62,025 nt of DNA from a virus. Location: the IMG/VR virus record IMGVR_UViG_3300000101_000014, positions 1-62,025 of that record; one strand, written 5' to 3'. A model generated the notes under the pieces. The model was not told the DNA's origin, searched no databases, and worked only from the letters and a program-made list of their open reading frames with translations. Of this stretch, positions 24,107 to 32,435 are shown one piece after another (the stretch's first letter is position 1; every line of letters starts with the position of its first letter). The translations under genes and the position numbers were made by a program.

Positions 24107-24114
24107 TATTTATA
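24107..24114 (-). promoter_or_regulatory. T4-type late promoter
   Basis: TATAAATA on the minus strand, an exact match to the T4 late consensus recognised by gp55-RNA polymerase. It overlaps the stop codon of the carbamoyltransferase gene and sits 28 bases before the GTG of the P-loop kinase gene. Confidence 0.8.
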
Positions 24115-25897
24115 AAACTTCTGCACTGAAGTAACAAAGTTTTCCGTTGTTATATACAACTAATCCATCTAACGCAGTTTCTTCTAGTACTTGAAATGCT
24201 TCCTTTAATGTATTTAGTATTGGTTTACCCTTAACATTGAAGGATGTGTTGAGTAATACCCCGCCAGAGGCGCCCAGAAGGTCGTAGAGGAACGCATTTG
24301 ACTTTCTGGTAACTGACTGCACCCTTGCCGAACCATCTACATGTGTCACAGCTGCAAGTTGTTCTTTATACTCTTCACGCACTTTAACACTGAAGTTCAT
24401 ATATTCTAGGTTATCATATGACCCTGCATCAAAGTATATATGTGCGTCTTCCTGTCGTACCATAGGCGCAAACGGTCTGTAGGACTCTCTACGTTTGACT
24501 AGGTTGACCTTATCCTTCTTATCCGCACCCTTGGGGTCACAGATGATTGATCGATTACCTAACGCACGAGGGCCAACCTCTGCATTACCCTGCACCAGAC
24601 CAAGGATCTTGTCCTCCTTCAAAAGACCTACTAACTGGTCTATTGAGATGATTGCAGAACTAAACTTGTTTCGATAACTAAACATCTCATGCATGTCTGA
24701 TATTGGTAGACCTGCATAACGAATGTCCGCACCAATGAAATCTATTCTGTTATGTATTGACATATATGTACATATCATACCAAAGGGCAGTCCACTATCG
24801 GTGACATCTGGTGGTACGAATACCTCCAGACCCAACTCTTCCTGTATACGAGTATTGGTAAGGATGTTTAAGGCACAACCGCCAGAAAGAACCAGACGTT
24901 TGCCATTACGACAGATCTTATCCCACACCTCTGGTTCTTGTAAATATTGTAGAACGTTCTCTTCGTGTTGGTGTTGAATACCCGCAGCAATGTCACACTC
25001 TTCTTCCCATGTGGACTGAAAAGGACTGACAAACAAGTTATAATGATTAACCTCTTCTGGGGTTTCGTTCTGATTCTCAGCTATCCATTCTTTGCCGTCT
25101 ACATTTTTCTTACCGGTACGCATGACACCGTCTGACGCCATATCAGATGATGATAAGTTGTACACACTTCGATACCAGATCCATGCTGGGTTGACCATAT
25201 TGGTTGTTTCTTCATCTTCATTAATCAAACCTCTACCTAGGAATGCATGGTAACTATCACGATTTCCATACGCAGACATTCCCATGACTTTACCTGCCAT
25301 GTCTAGAGTTGAATCCGTCTTACTGACCATGTTTTGACAACCTAGTCCAGCGGCTAAGTTATAGTTGCGACCAAAGTAATATGGCCACGGTTGGGGTGCT
25401 TCGTCCCTATCGTAGTTACCGCATTTCATGGGCGTGAGAACCCAAGGTTGACAATCCCACATATGGGTGTGACCATCATCTCCACCTGCATCAAAGGTAA
25501 ACGCAGTACAGGACTTTCCTACCCAAGGGGACTGTGCATATGCACCCCACGCATGAGCGCGATGGTGGCGTTTGTGCCACTCGATCTTACGTACGTTGAA
25601 GATACTTTGGACGATTTCGGGGTCAAGTGAAAGATTGTCATCACCCCACTCATCCTCATGTCCAGCGAAGGAACCGATTATGAATGCATCATAGTCGTTC
25701 TTGATACCCAAGGTCTTTTCAGAGATCTCTAAAACAGTCTCTAGTATCTCTCTTTCTTCTTCTTTTCTTGCATGTCCCCTATAGTGTTTTATTCCTGTTA
25801 ACTTTTCAATCTCTATGACGTGAAATGTTTTTGTTTGGTCGTTGTACAAACATATTGAAGAATCGTGTCCCCAATAAGCAGCGGCCAAGTTAGCCAT
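24110..25897 (-). CDS. Carbamoyltransferase, NodU/CmcH family
   Basis: 595 residues. N-terminal Kae1-like ATPase domain (GHDSSICLY, HHRAHAWGAYAQSPW, FTFDAGGDDGHTH), then the YrdC-like transferase part with NAEVGPRALGNRSIICDP and NTSFNVKGKP. The family transfers carbamoyl phosphate to hydroxyls of sugars, antibiotics or nucleosides; T4-like marine phages often carry one. It may decorate glycans or modified DNA bases here. It is full length for the family. Confidence 0.93.
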   Translation of the reverse strand: MANLAAAYWGHDSSICLYNDQTKTFHVIEIEKLTGIKHYRGHARKEEEREILETVLEISEKTLGIKNDYDAFIIGSFAGHEDEWGDDNLSLDPEIVQSIFNVRKIEWHKRHHRAHAWGAYAQSPWVGKSCTAFTFDAGGDDGHTHMWDCQPWVLTPMKCGNYDRDEAPQPWPYYFGRNYNLAAGLGCQNMVSKTDSTLDMAGKVMGMSAYGNRDSYHAFLGRGLINEDEETTNMVNPAWIWYRSVYNLSSSDMASDGVMRTGKKNVDGKEWIAENQNETPEEVNHYNLFVSPFQSTWEEECDIAAGIQHQHEENVLQYLQEPEVWDKICRNGKRLVLSGGCALNILTNTRIQEELGLEVFVPPDVTDSGLPFGMICTYMSIHNRIDFIGADIRYAGLPISDMHEMFSYRNKFSSAIISIDQLVGLLKEDKILGLVQGNAEVGPRALGNRSIICDPKGADKKDKVNLVKRRESYRPFAPMVRQEDAHIYFDAGSYDNLEYMNFSVKVREEYKEQLAAVTHVDGSARVQSVTRKSNAFLYDLLGASGGVLLNTSFNVKGKPILNTLKEAFQVLEETALDGLVVYNNGKLCYFSAEVL

Positions 25898-26339
25898 CAG
25901 GTTCTCCTAGATGTTTTGCATGGATTTTACATCCTATAAAGGAATTGTAATAATCATCACTCAACAAGACATCTTTCTCGAACTGAATCTTTGCTTCGTA
26001 ATAAGAACAATCTCCCTTCGTCTTACACAGACGTAGGATCTCTCGATGATATTTGTCGCCACCATGATGTTCTACTAGTGTCTTCAATGCATCATTACTA
26101 CCATAGTACTCACGCCAGTCAGACTGTTTGGTAACCTTACGTTTCCGTTTGGTTCCTTTGAGAGGGGGTAATCTGCGAGTAGACCAGAAGAACTTCTTCC
26201 CGATATATTTCTTACCATCAGGATCAGTGATACAATAGACAAACCCGACAAAGTCTTTTAGAAAGTCTTCATCGGGTTCAAAGGGCAGGTTTTCAAATAA
26301 CCAATTAATCTTCCCACTCCTCCTGAGAAGGTGTACCAC
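25890..26339 (-). CDS. GIY-YIG endonuclease-like protein
   Basis: About 149 residues with FVYCITDPDGKKYIGKKFFW, a GIY-YIG-like core as in phage Seg endonucleases, and DWREYYGSNDALKTLVEHHG. The GTG at 26339 overlaps the upstream zinc-ribbon gene by 35 nt. A strong AGGAGG lies inside this frame, 9 bases before an in-frame ATT codon at about 26307-26309, so the true start may be ATT (protein beginning INWLFENLPF). No flanking homing signature is seen. Confidence 0.72.
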   Translation of the reverse strand: MVHLLRRSGKINWLFENLPFEPDEDFLKDFVGFVYCITDPDGKKYIGKKFFWSTRRLPPLKGTKRKRKVTKQSDWREYYGSNDALKTLVEHHGGDKYHREILRLCKTKGDCSYYEAKIQFEKDVLLSDDYYNSFIGCKIHAKHLGEPDG

Positions 26340-26436
26340 ACATAGGACAGTGGGTAGGCTTCTCTTCGGAGTTTTTAACTATTAGTGTGGTGGAGGCATC
26401 ACAGACCCCACACACCATTTCGTATTCGTATTCCAT
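26305..26436 (-). CDS. Small zinc-ribbon protein
   Basis: 43 residues with two CxxC knuckles: VCGVC (8-12) and CPMCG (31-35), a typical rubredoxin-like or zinc-ribbon spacing. Likely binds one Zn(II). It lies between nrdB and the GIY-YIG gene. Role unknown. Confidence 0.7.
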   Translation of the reverse strand: MEYEYEMVCGVCDASTTLIVKNSEEKPTHCPMCGTPSQEEWED

Positions 26437-26446
26437 ATGTACATCC

Positions 26447-27409
26447 TCATGCGGTAGCGACCTCGTTCCAACCCCAGTCGCCTTCCATTCCGTTGACCGA
26501 GTATTCAGTCACCCTTTTCTCAAAGAAGTTGTCATGTGACGCACCGTTCAACACCCAATCCAACCAAGGTAATGGGTTATCCTTCTGACGGAACTTAGGT
26601 TTCAATCCCAACTGAAGTAAACGTCTGTCAGCGATATGACGAATGTACTTTCGTACTTCTTCTTTGGTGAGACCCTGAACGTCATTACCCTTAAATGCGA
26701 GTGCAATGAACTTATCCTCAAGATCTACTGCTTGTTTTGCCATAGTATATATCTTAGACTTTAACTCGTCATTTACGATACGTGGATGTTCGTCACAGAA
26801 CTCACGGAATAGTTTTGCATTACCTTGCACGTGAATAGTCTCATCGCGAATAGACCACTCAACAATTGTACCCATACCTTTCATCTTACCGAAACGTTGG
26901 AAGTTCAACAACATTACGAACGATGCAAACAATGACATACCCTCGTTAAATACTGACTGTGCAAGAGATAATGCCAGTCCAGTCTGAGTACTACTGTCTC
27001 CATCCTTCATGAAGTCGATCTTATCCGCCATCTCTTTGTACTCAAGAAACGCATGATACTCCTCATCTGCAAGACCCAGTGTATCATTCAACAATGCATA
27101 TGCACGTTGGTGTACACCCTCACGGTTCGCAAACGAAGATAACATGTTACGTACTTCATTATTCTTAAACTTAGGTATCAAGAGTTCATGATAATTCTCT
27201 CCTACCTGTACATCTGATTGGGTAAATAACCGAAGAACCTGAGTAACAAACTCTTTCTCTTCTTCTGTCAATTTAGTTTTCCAATCTTGAACGTCTTCAC
27301 TGAGTTCTGCTTCATCTTCTACCCAGTGTACCTCTTCGTGTTTCTTTGTCAGTTCAACTGCCCAAGGATACATGAAAGGTTTGTACGTTTTACTAAACTC
27401 TAGTAACAT
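26447..27409 (-). CDS. nrdB: Ribonucleotide reductase class Ia, beta subunit
   Basis: 320 residues, shorter than T4 NrdB (388). Glu97, His100 and Tyr104 in FANREGVHQRAYALL match the E. coli Glu115-His118-Tyr122 iron-ligand and tyrosyl-radical set; RDETIHV repeats the ExxH ligand pair of the second half. It makes the radical used by NrdA for dNTP synthesis. It is separated from nrdA by an FkbM methyltransferase gene, unlike the usual adjacency. Confidence 0.95.
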   Translation of the reverse strand: MLLEFSKTYKPFMYPWAVELTKKHEEVHWVEDEAELSEDVQDWKTKLTEEEKEFVTQVLRLFTQSDVQVGENYHELLIPKFKNNEVRNMLSSFANREGVHQRAYALLNDTLGLADEEYHAFLEYKEMADKIDFMKDGDSSTQTGLALSLAQSVFNEGMSLFASFVMLLNFQRFGKMKGMGTIVEWSIRDETIHVQGNAKLFREFCDEHPRIVNDELKSKIYTMAKQAVDLEDKFIALAFKGNDVQGLTKEEVRKYIRHIADRRLLQLGLKPKFRQKDNPLPWLDWVLNGASHDNFFEKRVTEYSVNGMEGDWGWNEVATA

Positions 27410-27423
27410 CTATTCTGCCTCTA

Positions 27424-28164
27424 TTAATTGATTGTAGTTCCATAGGTATATCCGTATTCTTTTGGACTCCATATGAAGTCCGAACCGATTGTACGTTGAT
27501 ATTCGTAATCCAGATCTTCCAATAGACAGATTATATCCACACATTTTTTGGTTGATTCTGGATCATCGGCGTTTATTTCCGTAGTGATGACAGGACGCCA
27601 CCGTTTTATTGTTTCCACTGCACCCCTGAGTACTTCAAGTTCGAGACCCTCAACATCTATCTTGATGAAGTCAACGTTCTCAAACTCAAATGAGTCCAAC
27701 GCTCTAACCTGACATTTAAGGATTGTTTCGTACTTACCAAGACCAGCATAAATGTCTAAGTTTCTATAATGAGAAGAATGTCCTGTCCAGCTGGGGGTGA
27801 AGTAAATATCCACCTCACCCTCTTTTTCTCCTAATCCATAGGGGAAGACTTCAACGTTATTATTTTCAAAACGATTAACGTTTTCAATAAGACAATCTCT
27901 GACCGGTGATACGACCTCAAACGACTTAACTTCATCGTATCTCTCACTCATAAACTCACTCACAAAACCATAACATGCACCAACATCAATGGCAACCCTT
28001 TTCTTCGTTTCATTGCCCTTGAGGAATCTATTTAGTTTTCTAAGATAGTTACTGTCCCAACTGGATCTGCCGTAAACGAAGTCGAGTATAGATCCTGACT
28101 TTTCTTCATTCAGTATCGTCCATCCGCGTACTTTCTTTTTACCACCGAAGTAATTATCCTTCAC
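27424..28164 (-). CDS. FkbM-family methyltransferase
   Basis: 246 residues. RVAIDVGACYGFVSEFMSE is motif I; VKSFEVVSPVRDCLIENV and VDFIKIDVEGLELEVLRGA are the FkbM hallmarks. It is inserted between nrdA and nrdB, overlapping nrdA by 11 nt. It is a second FkbM enzyme besides 6464-7147 and lies outside the main glycan island. It probably methylates a sugar; the substrate is unknown. Confidence 0.88.
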   Translation of the reverse strand: MKDNYFGGKKKVRGWTILNEEKSGSILDFVYGRSSWDSNYLRKLNRFLKGNETKKRVAIDVGACYGFVSEFMSERYDEVKSFEVVSPVRDCLIENVNRFENNNVEVFPYGLGEKEGEVDIYFTPSWTGHSSHYRNLDIYAGLGKYETILKCQVRALDSFEFENVDFIKIDVEGLELEVLRGAVETIKRWRPVITTEINADDPESTKKCVDIICLLEDLDYEYQRTIGSDFIWSPKEYGYTYGTTIN

Positions 28165-30139
28165 AAGCCCGGCACTCCTCTCCTTCTTCTGATTGAAGGG
28201 TACCTCCAGATAACCACTTCATTAAGTCATCATACCCACCTATGTACTCGCCTTCCACGTATATCTGTGGTACAGTCTTTACATCTCTACGTCCAGTGAT
28301 CTCTGCGGCAGTCTTACCTGCATCTTCGATATCAATGGCATCGTATGGAATACCTCTCAGTTTCAACTCTTCTTTTGCGAGTTGACAGAAAGGACAGTTC
28401 TTCTTGGTGTACACCAGAGTACGTCTGTCATCCTGTAGGGCAACACGTTCTACCTTCTCTGATACATTCTCTGCACGTGCCTTTGCTTCTGTACGTAGGT
28501 AGTATAGACCCTTGAGTCCTTCTCTCCACGCCTTTAGATGAACTTGGTTTACGTACGTCTTATCAGATCCTGAAGGGAAGAATACGTTAACAGACTGACC
28601 TTGACATATGAAAGGTTGTCGATCTGCTGCGTGGGTTATTACCCAGTTCTGATCGAGTTCTTGTGCAGTCTTGTAGATTGCTTTCTCACCTTCAGTGAGG
28701 AATGGTAAGTGTTGTACCGATCCTTTGTTGGTGATAATAGAAGTCCAGTTAGAGTTTGTGTCCTCTCCTTTAGTCTTCAACAGATCCACCAAGTATGCAT
28801 TCTTTACTAAGAACGAACCTGCACGTGTGCGGTGTGTGTATGCACATGCCTTCAGGGGTTCAATAGAGGGACTGGTAGAGAGGATTACTCCACTGGATGC
28901 ATTAGGTGCAATTGCTAACAGGTGAGAGTTTCTTCGACCAGATCCGATTCCGTCTGGATACTCACCTTTCTCCACTGCGAGTCTTTCAGTCTCTGCCACT
29001 GCTGCTTCGTTAATATGGTTGAACACAACGTGATTGATCTCTCTGGCTTTGTCTGATTCCCACGCCACCCCGTGTTTCTGTAGTAGACTGTGGAAACCCA
29101 TGGCACCAAGTCCAATAGATCTTTCTCTTTCAGCAGAGTATTTTGCACGTGCAATTGAGTCGGGTGCGTGTTCGATGAAATAGTCAAGGACATTATCAAG
29201 CATACGAACAAGGTCTTCGACAATCGTAGTGTCTTTCCACTCATCATAGTATTCCAAATTAAGAGACGACAAACAACATACCGCAGTGCGATCAGGGGAC
29301 GTGGGTAGATGGATCTCGTTACAGAGATTACTACCATTGATCTTTAATCCCAGATCTTTTAAAGGTTGGGGTAGGTACCTGTTTGCGGTGTCAATAAAGT
29401 TTAAGTAAGGTTCACCTGTACGGAATCGTGTCTCAAGGATACGTTCCCATAACTTACGTGCATCCACGGTATCCTTTACACTGGCATCCTTGGGGTCACG
29501 TAGATTGAACGGAAGACCCATCGTCACACACTCCATGAACTCATCGGTGATATTGATGGCGTTGTGTAGGTTGAGTGCCTTGCGTTGTACGTCACCCGTA
29601 GGTATACGCATGTTCAAGAACTCAATGATATCAGGATGAGACACATCCATATATGCAGCATAAGATCCCTTACGAGTCTTACCCTGACGATATGCAATCA
29701 TGTCAGCATCTACGGTGTGTAGGAATGGCATAGGGCCAGGCGCAACATCAGATACTGTACGTACGTCACTCCAGTGTCCACCGACACCACCACCGAACAC
29801 AGATAACCATCGTAGTTCTGCGGTATGATCAATTAACCCTTCTAGGGTGTCTGGAACATATGTTAGAAAACAAGATATGGGTAGACCTTTACTCTTACCC
29901 TTTCCGTTACCATTAGGCGCATTAGACAACACCGGTGACGCAAACATAAAGTACTTCTTAGATACATAATCATATAGACGTTGTGCGAGATCTTCATCTC
30001 CGCCTGACCATGCAATTGCTGCACGTCTATAACCTTCTTGGGGTGACTTCTCGTTATCGTTTAGGTAGAAGTCCTTTAGCATTCCCACTGCGTAATCTTG
30101 AAGGACGGAGTCGCGGGATTTATCAATCTTAACTGACAT
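28154..30139 (-). CDS. nrdA: Ribonucleotide reductase alpha subunit with built-in glutaredoxin
   Basis: 661 residues. Catalytic core without the N-terminal ATP-cone. Cys90 (ISCFL) and Cys288 or 289 (VCCLSSLNL) form the redox pair; Asn271, Cys273 and Glu275 (NLCNE) are the radical site; Tyr546-Tyr547 (LYYLRT) is the radical-transfer pair. Residues about 574-645 are a glutaredoxin with CPFC (582-585), TVP (622-624) and GGYDD. The C-terminal tail ends ECRACEG, the shuttle CxxC of NrdA. So glutaredoxin sits between the core and its own tail, likely making the enzyme self-sufficient for reduction. Lack of the ATP-cone predicts weak dATP inhibition. Confidence 0.95.
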   Translation of the reverse strand: MSVKIDKSRDSVLQDYAVGMLKDFYLNDNEKSPQEGYRRAAIAWSGGDEDLAQRLYDYVSKKYFMFASPVLSNAPNGNGKGKSKGLPISCFLTYVPDTLEGLIDHTAELRWLSVFGGGVGGHWSDVRTVSDVAPGPMPFLHTVDADMIAYRQGKTRKGSYAAYMDVSHPDIIEFLNMRIPTGDVQRKALNLHNAINITDEFMECVTMGLPFNLRDPKDASVKDTVDARKLWERILETRFRTGEPYLNFIDTANRYLPQPLKDLGLKINGSNLCNEIHLPTSPDRTAVCCLSSLNLEYYDEWKDTTIVEDLVRMLDNVLDYFIEHAPDSIARAKYSAERERSIGLGAMGFHSLLQKHGVAWESDKAREINHVVFNHINEAAVAETERLAVEKGEYPDGIGSGRRNSHLLAIAPNASSGVILSTSPSIEPLKACAYTHRTRAGSFLVKNAYLVDLLKTKGEDTNSNWTSIITNKGSVQHLPFLTEGEKAIYKTAQELDQNWVITHAADRQPFICQGQSVNVFFPSGSDKTYVNQVHLKAWREGLKGLYYLRTEAKARAENVSEKVERVALQDDRRTLVYTKKNCPFCQLAKEELKLRGIPYDAIDIEDAGKTAAEITGRRDVKTVPQIYVEGEYIGGYDDLMKWLSGGTLQSEEGEECRACEG

Positions 30140-30179
30140 AGGTTTGTCTCGGTGTAGTTGTAATAACGTTAATATGAAG

Positions 30180-30212
30180 GTACAGTATACACTGTACTTA
30201 GTCTTTTGTCAA
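30180..30212 (-). promoter_or_regulatory. nrdA promoter with palindrome over the -10
   Basis: Minus strand TTGACA (30207-30212), 17-base spacer, TATACT (30184-30189), about 45 bases before the nrdA ATG. The inverted repeat GTACAGT-GTAT-ACTGTAC (30180-30197) spans the -10 and could be an operator, recalling but not matching NrdR boxes. The palindrome's edge coincides with the end of the upstream spanin-like gene. Confidence 0.8.
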
Positions 30213-30656
30213 CTGTTCCGAGGACAATTCTTCATTCTTTTCCAACCAATCTTCACTATCAGTATCTTCGTCTTCTTGTGTTGCTTTGCGATAATAGAGA
30301 ATGATTTCTTTTTGTTCGAGGATGTACCTACGAATCTCTTGTAGGTTGAACGCCATGTTCTCATAACCTTGTGGAGTCAATCCAAACAGGACGAACGATC
30401 CGGACTGTAACTTTTCAAGTTCAGCGATCTGTTCTTCCTTGTTCTTCTCCGTGATTACAAAGAAATGCACATCCTCTAGATTGATGGCCTGTGGAAGAGG
30501 CGGTTGGTAAATCTCTAAAGTTTTGTACTCTGTTACAGTCTTAATGACTGGTTCCGGAATAATGGGGGCAGTATTCCATGACGGTAGACCTGCACAACCT
30601 GTCATTAATACTAGTAGTGATACCGTAAGGATCTTAGTTAATGTCTGCATTCTCAA
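30198..30656 (-). CDS. Lipoprotein, probable outer-membrane spanin
   Basis: 152 residues with a lipoprotein signal: hydrophobic run then LMTGCAG lipobox (Cys about residue 21), followed by a Pro-rich segment (IIPEPVIK, IYQPPLPQA). It overlaps the 3' end of an inner-membrane coiled-coil gene by 23 nt, the gene order of Rz/Rz1-type spanins. O-spanins link to the i-spanin and fuse inner and outer membranes at lysis. It is longer than most Rz1 proteins, so a different lipoprotein role remains possible. Confidence 0.65.
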   Translation of the reverse strand: MRMQTLTKILTVSLLVLMTGCAGLPSWNTAPIIPEPVIKTVTEYKTLEIYQPPLPQAINLEDVHFFVITEKNKEEQIAELEKLQSGSFVLFGLTPQGYENMAFNLQEIRRYILEQKEIILYYRKATQEDEDTDSEDWLEKNEELSSEQLTKD

Positions 30657-31059
30657 TCTCCTTACTGTCAGTTTCTATAGAACGAAATACTTGTGCGGTA
30701 CCTTTGTTTATACGGGGTTCAATCAGACCGGGCTTGACTCGTGCGAGTCGGGTCATGTCATGACGTTTGAAGATACCGAGGTACTCATCACGTTCTTTCT
30801 TGAGTTGGTTGGACTTCTCAGTCAACTCTCCTACTGCCTTGAGTTGATTCTGTAAGTTGTTTTCTGCTCGTTCTCTAGACTTCTTTTCAGTCTCCAGTGC
30901 TTGTTCCATCTGCATCTGGTTTGTTTTGAGAATAGCATTATTGGATTCTAACTGGGCGATTGCTTTCTCGGCTTTCCCGAGAGTCACTGTGTGGTATCCC
31001 CATCCTGCGCCCGCAAGTAGAATAATGAGGGGTAACATCTTTAACATTCCAAACATCAT
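30634..31059 (-). CDS. Membrane-anchored coiled coil, probable inner-membrane spanin
   Basis: 141 residues: N-terminal transmembrane helix (MLPLIILLAGAGWGYHTVT), then a long coiled coil (about 27-95), then RLARVKPGLIEPRINKGT, a segment I recall as conserved in T4-like marine phages. N-in/C-out topology with a periplasmic coiled coil is the i-spanin pattern. Paired with the lipoprotein at 30198-30656. A host requirement for an outer membrane follows. Confidence 0.7.
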   Translation of the reverse strand: MMFGMLKMLPLIILLAGAGWGYHTVTLGKAEKAIAQLESNNAILKTNQMQMEQALETEKKSRERAENNLQNQLKAVGELTEKSNQLKKERDEYLGIFKRHDMTRLARVKPGLIEPRINKGTAQVFRSIETDSKEIENADIN

Positions 31060-31310
31060 TTGACCTTTTTTATTTGATAATTAAATGGGTGTTGAGTATT
31101 CATTTCAAACGCCTCACCTGAACTTAGTACTCCCTTGAGACACTTTGAGTTAATCTTATCTATACGTTTAAAAGAGTACTCTGCCTTAGATGACTCATCC
31201 CGCCAGATAAAAACTTCCCACTCATTAGTAAAAAGTTTGACTATAGGACTAGCAATCGAATGTAAACTTGAGGAGACAATCCTCAATAATCCTTGCCATA
31301 TTTTCTTCAT
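31056..31310 (-). CDS. Hypothetical 84-residue protein
   Basis: Starts MKKIWQGLLRIVSSSLHSIA, with a soluble C-terminal half (WEVFIWRDESSKAEYSF). The start is uncertain: this Met gives a 62-nt overlap with the lipoprotein gene upstream, and a TTG at about 31286 would shorten it. It overlaps the spanin-like gene by 4 nt. Confidence 0.5.
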   Translation of the reverse strand: MKKIWQGLLRIVSSSLHSIASPIVKLFTNEWEVFIWRDESSKAEYSFKRIDKINSKCLKGVLSSGEAFEMNTQHPFNYQIKKVK

Positions 31311-31545
31311 TTTCTTCGCGTTCCTTATAATATTCATACATTTGTGTTCTATGATGAGGAGGTAACTGGTGGAACTCTATCCACTCCTCTGGTTTCATGA
31401 ACTTCTTTGCAGGGTAACTTACTTCAAGACCAATTTCAAAGTATGGTTGATCCGTGATCAGGTCAATCTTCTCTTCGAGGTTGCCAGATACAGCAACGCA
31501 CCCCGTCATTATCAGAGATAATATCAGGAGTGCGTACGTCTTCAC
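31249..31545 (-). CDS. Predicted lipoprotein, 98 residues
   Basis: GTG start in a GTGA overlap with the upstream gene. The signal sequence MKTYALLILSLIMTGCVAVS has a lipobox with Cys16. The mature part is acidic and aromatic (PEEWIEFHQLPPHHR). Probably an outer-membrane-anchored periplasmic protein; it could be a second spanin-like or superinfection-exclusion lipoprotein. Confidence 0.65.
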   Translation of the reverse strand: MKTYALLILSLIMTGCVAVSGNLEEKIDLITDQPYFEIGLEVSYPAKKFMKPEEWIEFHQLPPHHRTQMYEYYKEREENEENMARIIEDCLLKFTFDC

Positions 31546-31703
31546 TTGTTCCTACGAACCCTTTTCCCTGCAACTTCGATATAGTTACGGGTAAGTGGTT
31601 TAGTCTTACGTTTCTTCTTAGGCATCATGTCTGCTGTGTCATGAGGTATACCCGCATCTGCTGCGGTCATCGCATCTTCATACATCTGTTTAAAGGTTTT
31701 CAT
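31542..31703 (-). CDS. Small basic protein with CTS-like N-terminus
   Basis: 53 residues: MKTFKQMYEDAMTAADAGIP, then a basic tail (KKKRKTKPLTR). MKTFKQMYEDA resembles the N-terminal capsid-targeting sequence of T4 internal proteins (MKTYQEFIAE in IPIII as I recall it). The size and charge suit a packaged internal head protein. This is inference from the motif. Confidence 0.65.
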   Translation of the reverse strand: MKTFKQMYEDAMTAADAGIPHDTADMMPKKKRKTKPLTRNYIEVAGKRVRRNK

Positions 31704-31707
31704 TTCC

Positions 31708-31854
31708 TTAAAACACCAAACACAACGCGATACCGATCAGTACACCAATACCTTTGTGTACCCACGTCATCTCGTATTCGGTCATGTTGTAGTGAGTCTG
31801 GAGACGCCATTGGCGATCTTCGTGCCACAATTTGATTTTCTTTAGAATGTTCAT
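31708..31854 (-). CDS. Small membrane protein, 48 residues
   Basis: Starts MNILKKIKLWHEDRQWRLQT and ends with a transmembrane helix (KGIGVLIGIALCLVF). It overlaps the upstream gene by 4 nt. Cytoplasmic basic N-terminus with a C-terminal anchor. Unknown function. Confidence 0.6.
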   Translation of the reverse strand: MNILKKIKLWHEDRQWRLQTHYNMTEYEMTWVHKGIGVLIGIALCLVF

Positions 31855-32435
31855 CGGGTTATTTCTCCTAGAGTAATATACAATGAGTGTCCTGTATTTA
31901 TGTGTTCGACACAATAGATTCTGTGTCCTAGTACACTTCCTACAGGGAAACAACCATCTTTTACTCTTATTGTGTCGTTTCTTTTTGCGATTTCTGAACA
32001 CAACATGATGTCCAGTTTGTTTTCATTAAGACGATAGACACCTTGACCTAACTCTCCATCATCGTTAATATACCACTTAGAATCTTCTTCAAGTAATTCA
32101 AAATCCAAATCAGAGTTTGCAATGATTTTGTCAATAGACTTATCACTCATACCGTACGTTTCCTTGATCAGAAACAATGCAGCTGCATAGGATGCGAGTT
32201 TACTCCCACCGCCAGGCACTTTGTTCAGTAGACGTTTGACATTAAATACTAGTCTCATGAACGTACTGTATGCATCTTTCTCTTCTGTAGTCTTGATCTT
32301 CTTCGACTTATTCCGGACACCCTTATCATCGATCAAACCTAATTTGAACGCATCGGTATCTTCCCAAGGTGTTGTCAACATCTTGATGAATCGAAATGTG
32401 TAGTAGAGATCACCTGCTCTTGATGCTAGTGACAT
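31851..32435 (-). CDS. Conserved T4-like phage protein, 194 residues
   Basis: Opens MSLASRAGDLYYTFRFIKML, then TPWEDTDAFKLGLID and AYSTFMRLVFNVKRLLNKVP. I recognise this pattern as a conserved, functionally unassigned protein of T4-like marine phages, next to the 32435-32806 gene as here. The C-terminal part is beta-rich. A virion-assembly role is possible. Confidence 0.75.
   Translation of the reverse strand: MSLASRAGDLYYTFRFIKMLTTPWEDTDAFKLGLIDDKGVRNKSKKIKTTEEKDAYSTFMRLVFNVKRLLNKVPGGGSKLASYAAALFLIKETYGMSDKSIDKIIANSDLDFELLEEDSKWYINDDGELGQGVYRLNENKLDIMLCSEIAKRNDTIRVKDGCFPVGSVLGHRIYCVEHINTGHSLYITLGEITR
31895..31902 (-). promoter_or_regulatory. Possible late promoter
   Basis: CATAAATA on the minus strand, one mismatch to the T4 late consensus TATAAATA, inside the 3' end of the 31851-32435 gene and 41 bases before the 31854 start. 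Chance occurrence is possible. Confidence 0.35.

Noticed and set aside
26447-30139. Intein or intron splitting nrdA and nrdB
   Set aside because: NrdA motifs are continuous in one frame, and the gene between is a complete FkbM methyltransferase with its own start and stop.
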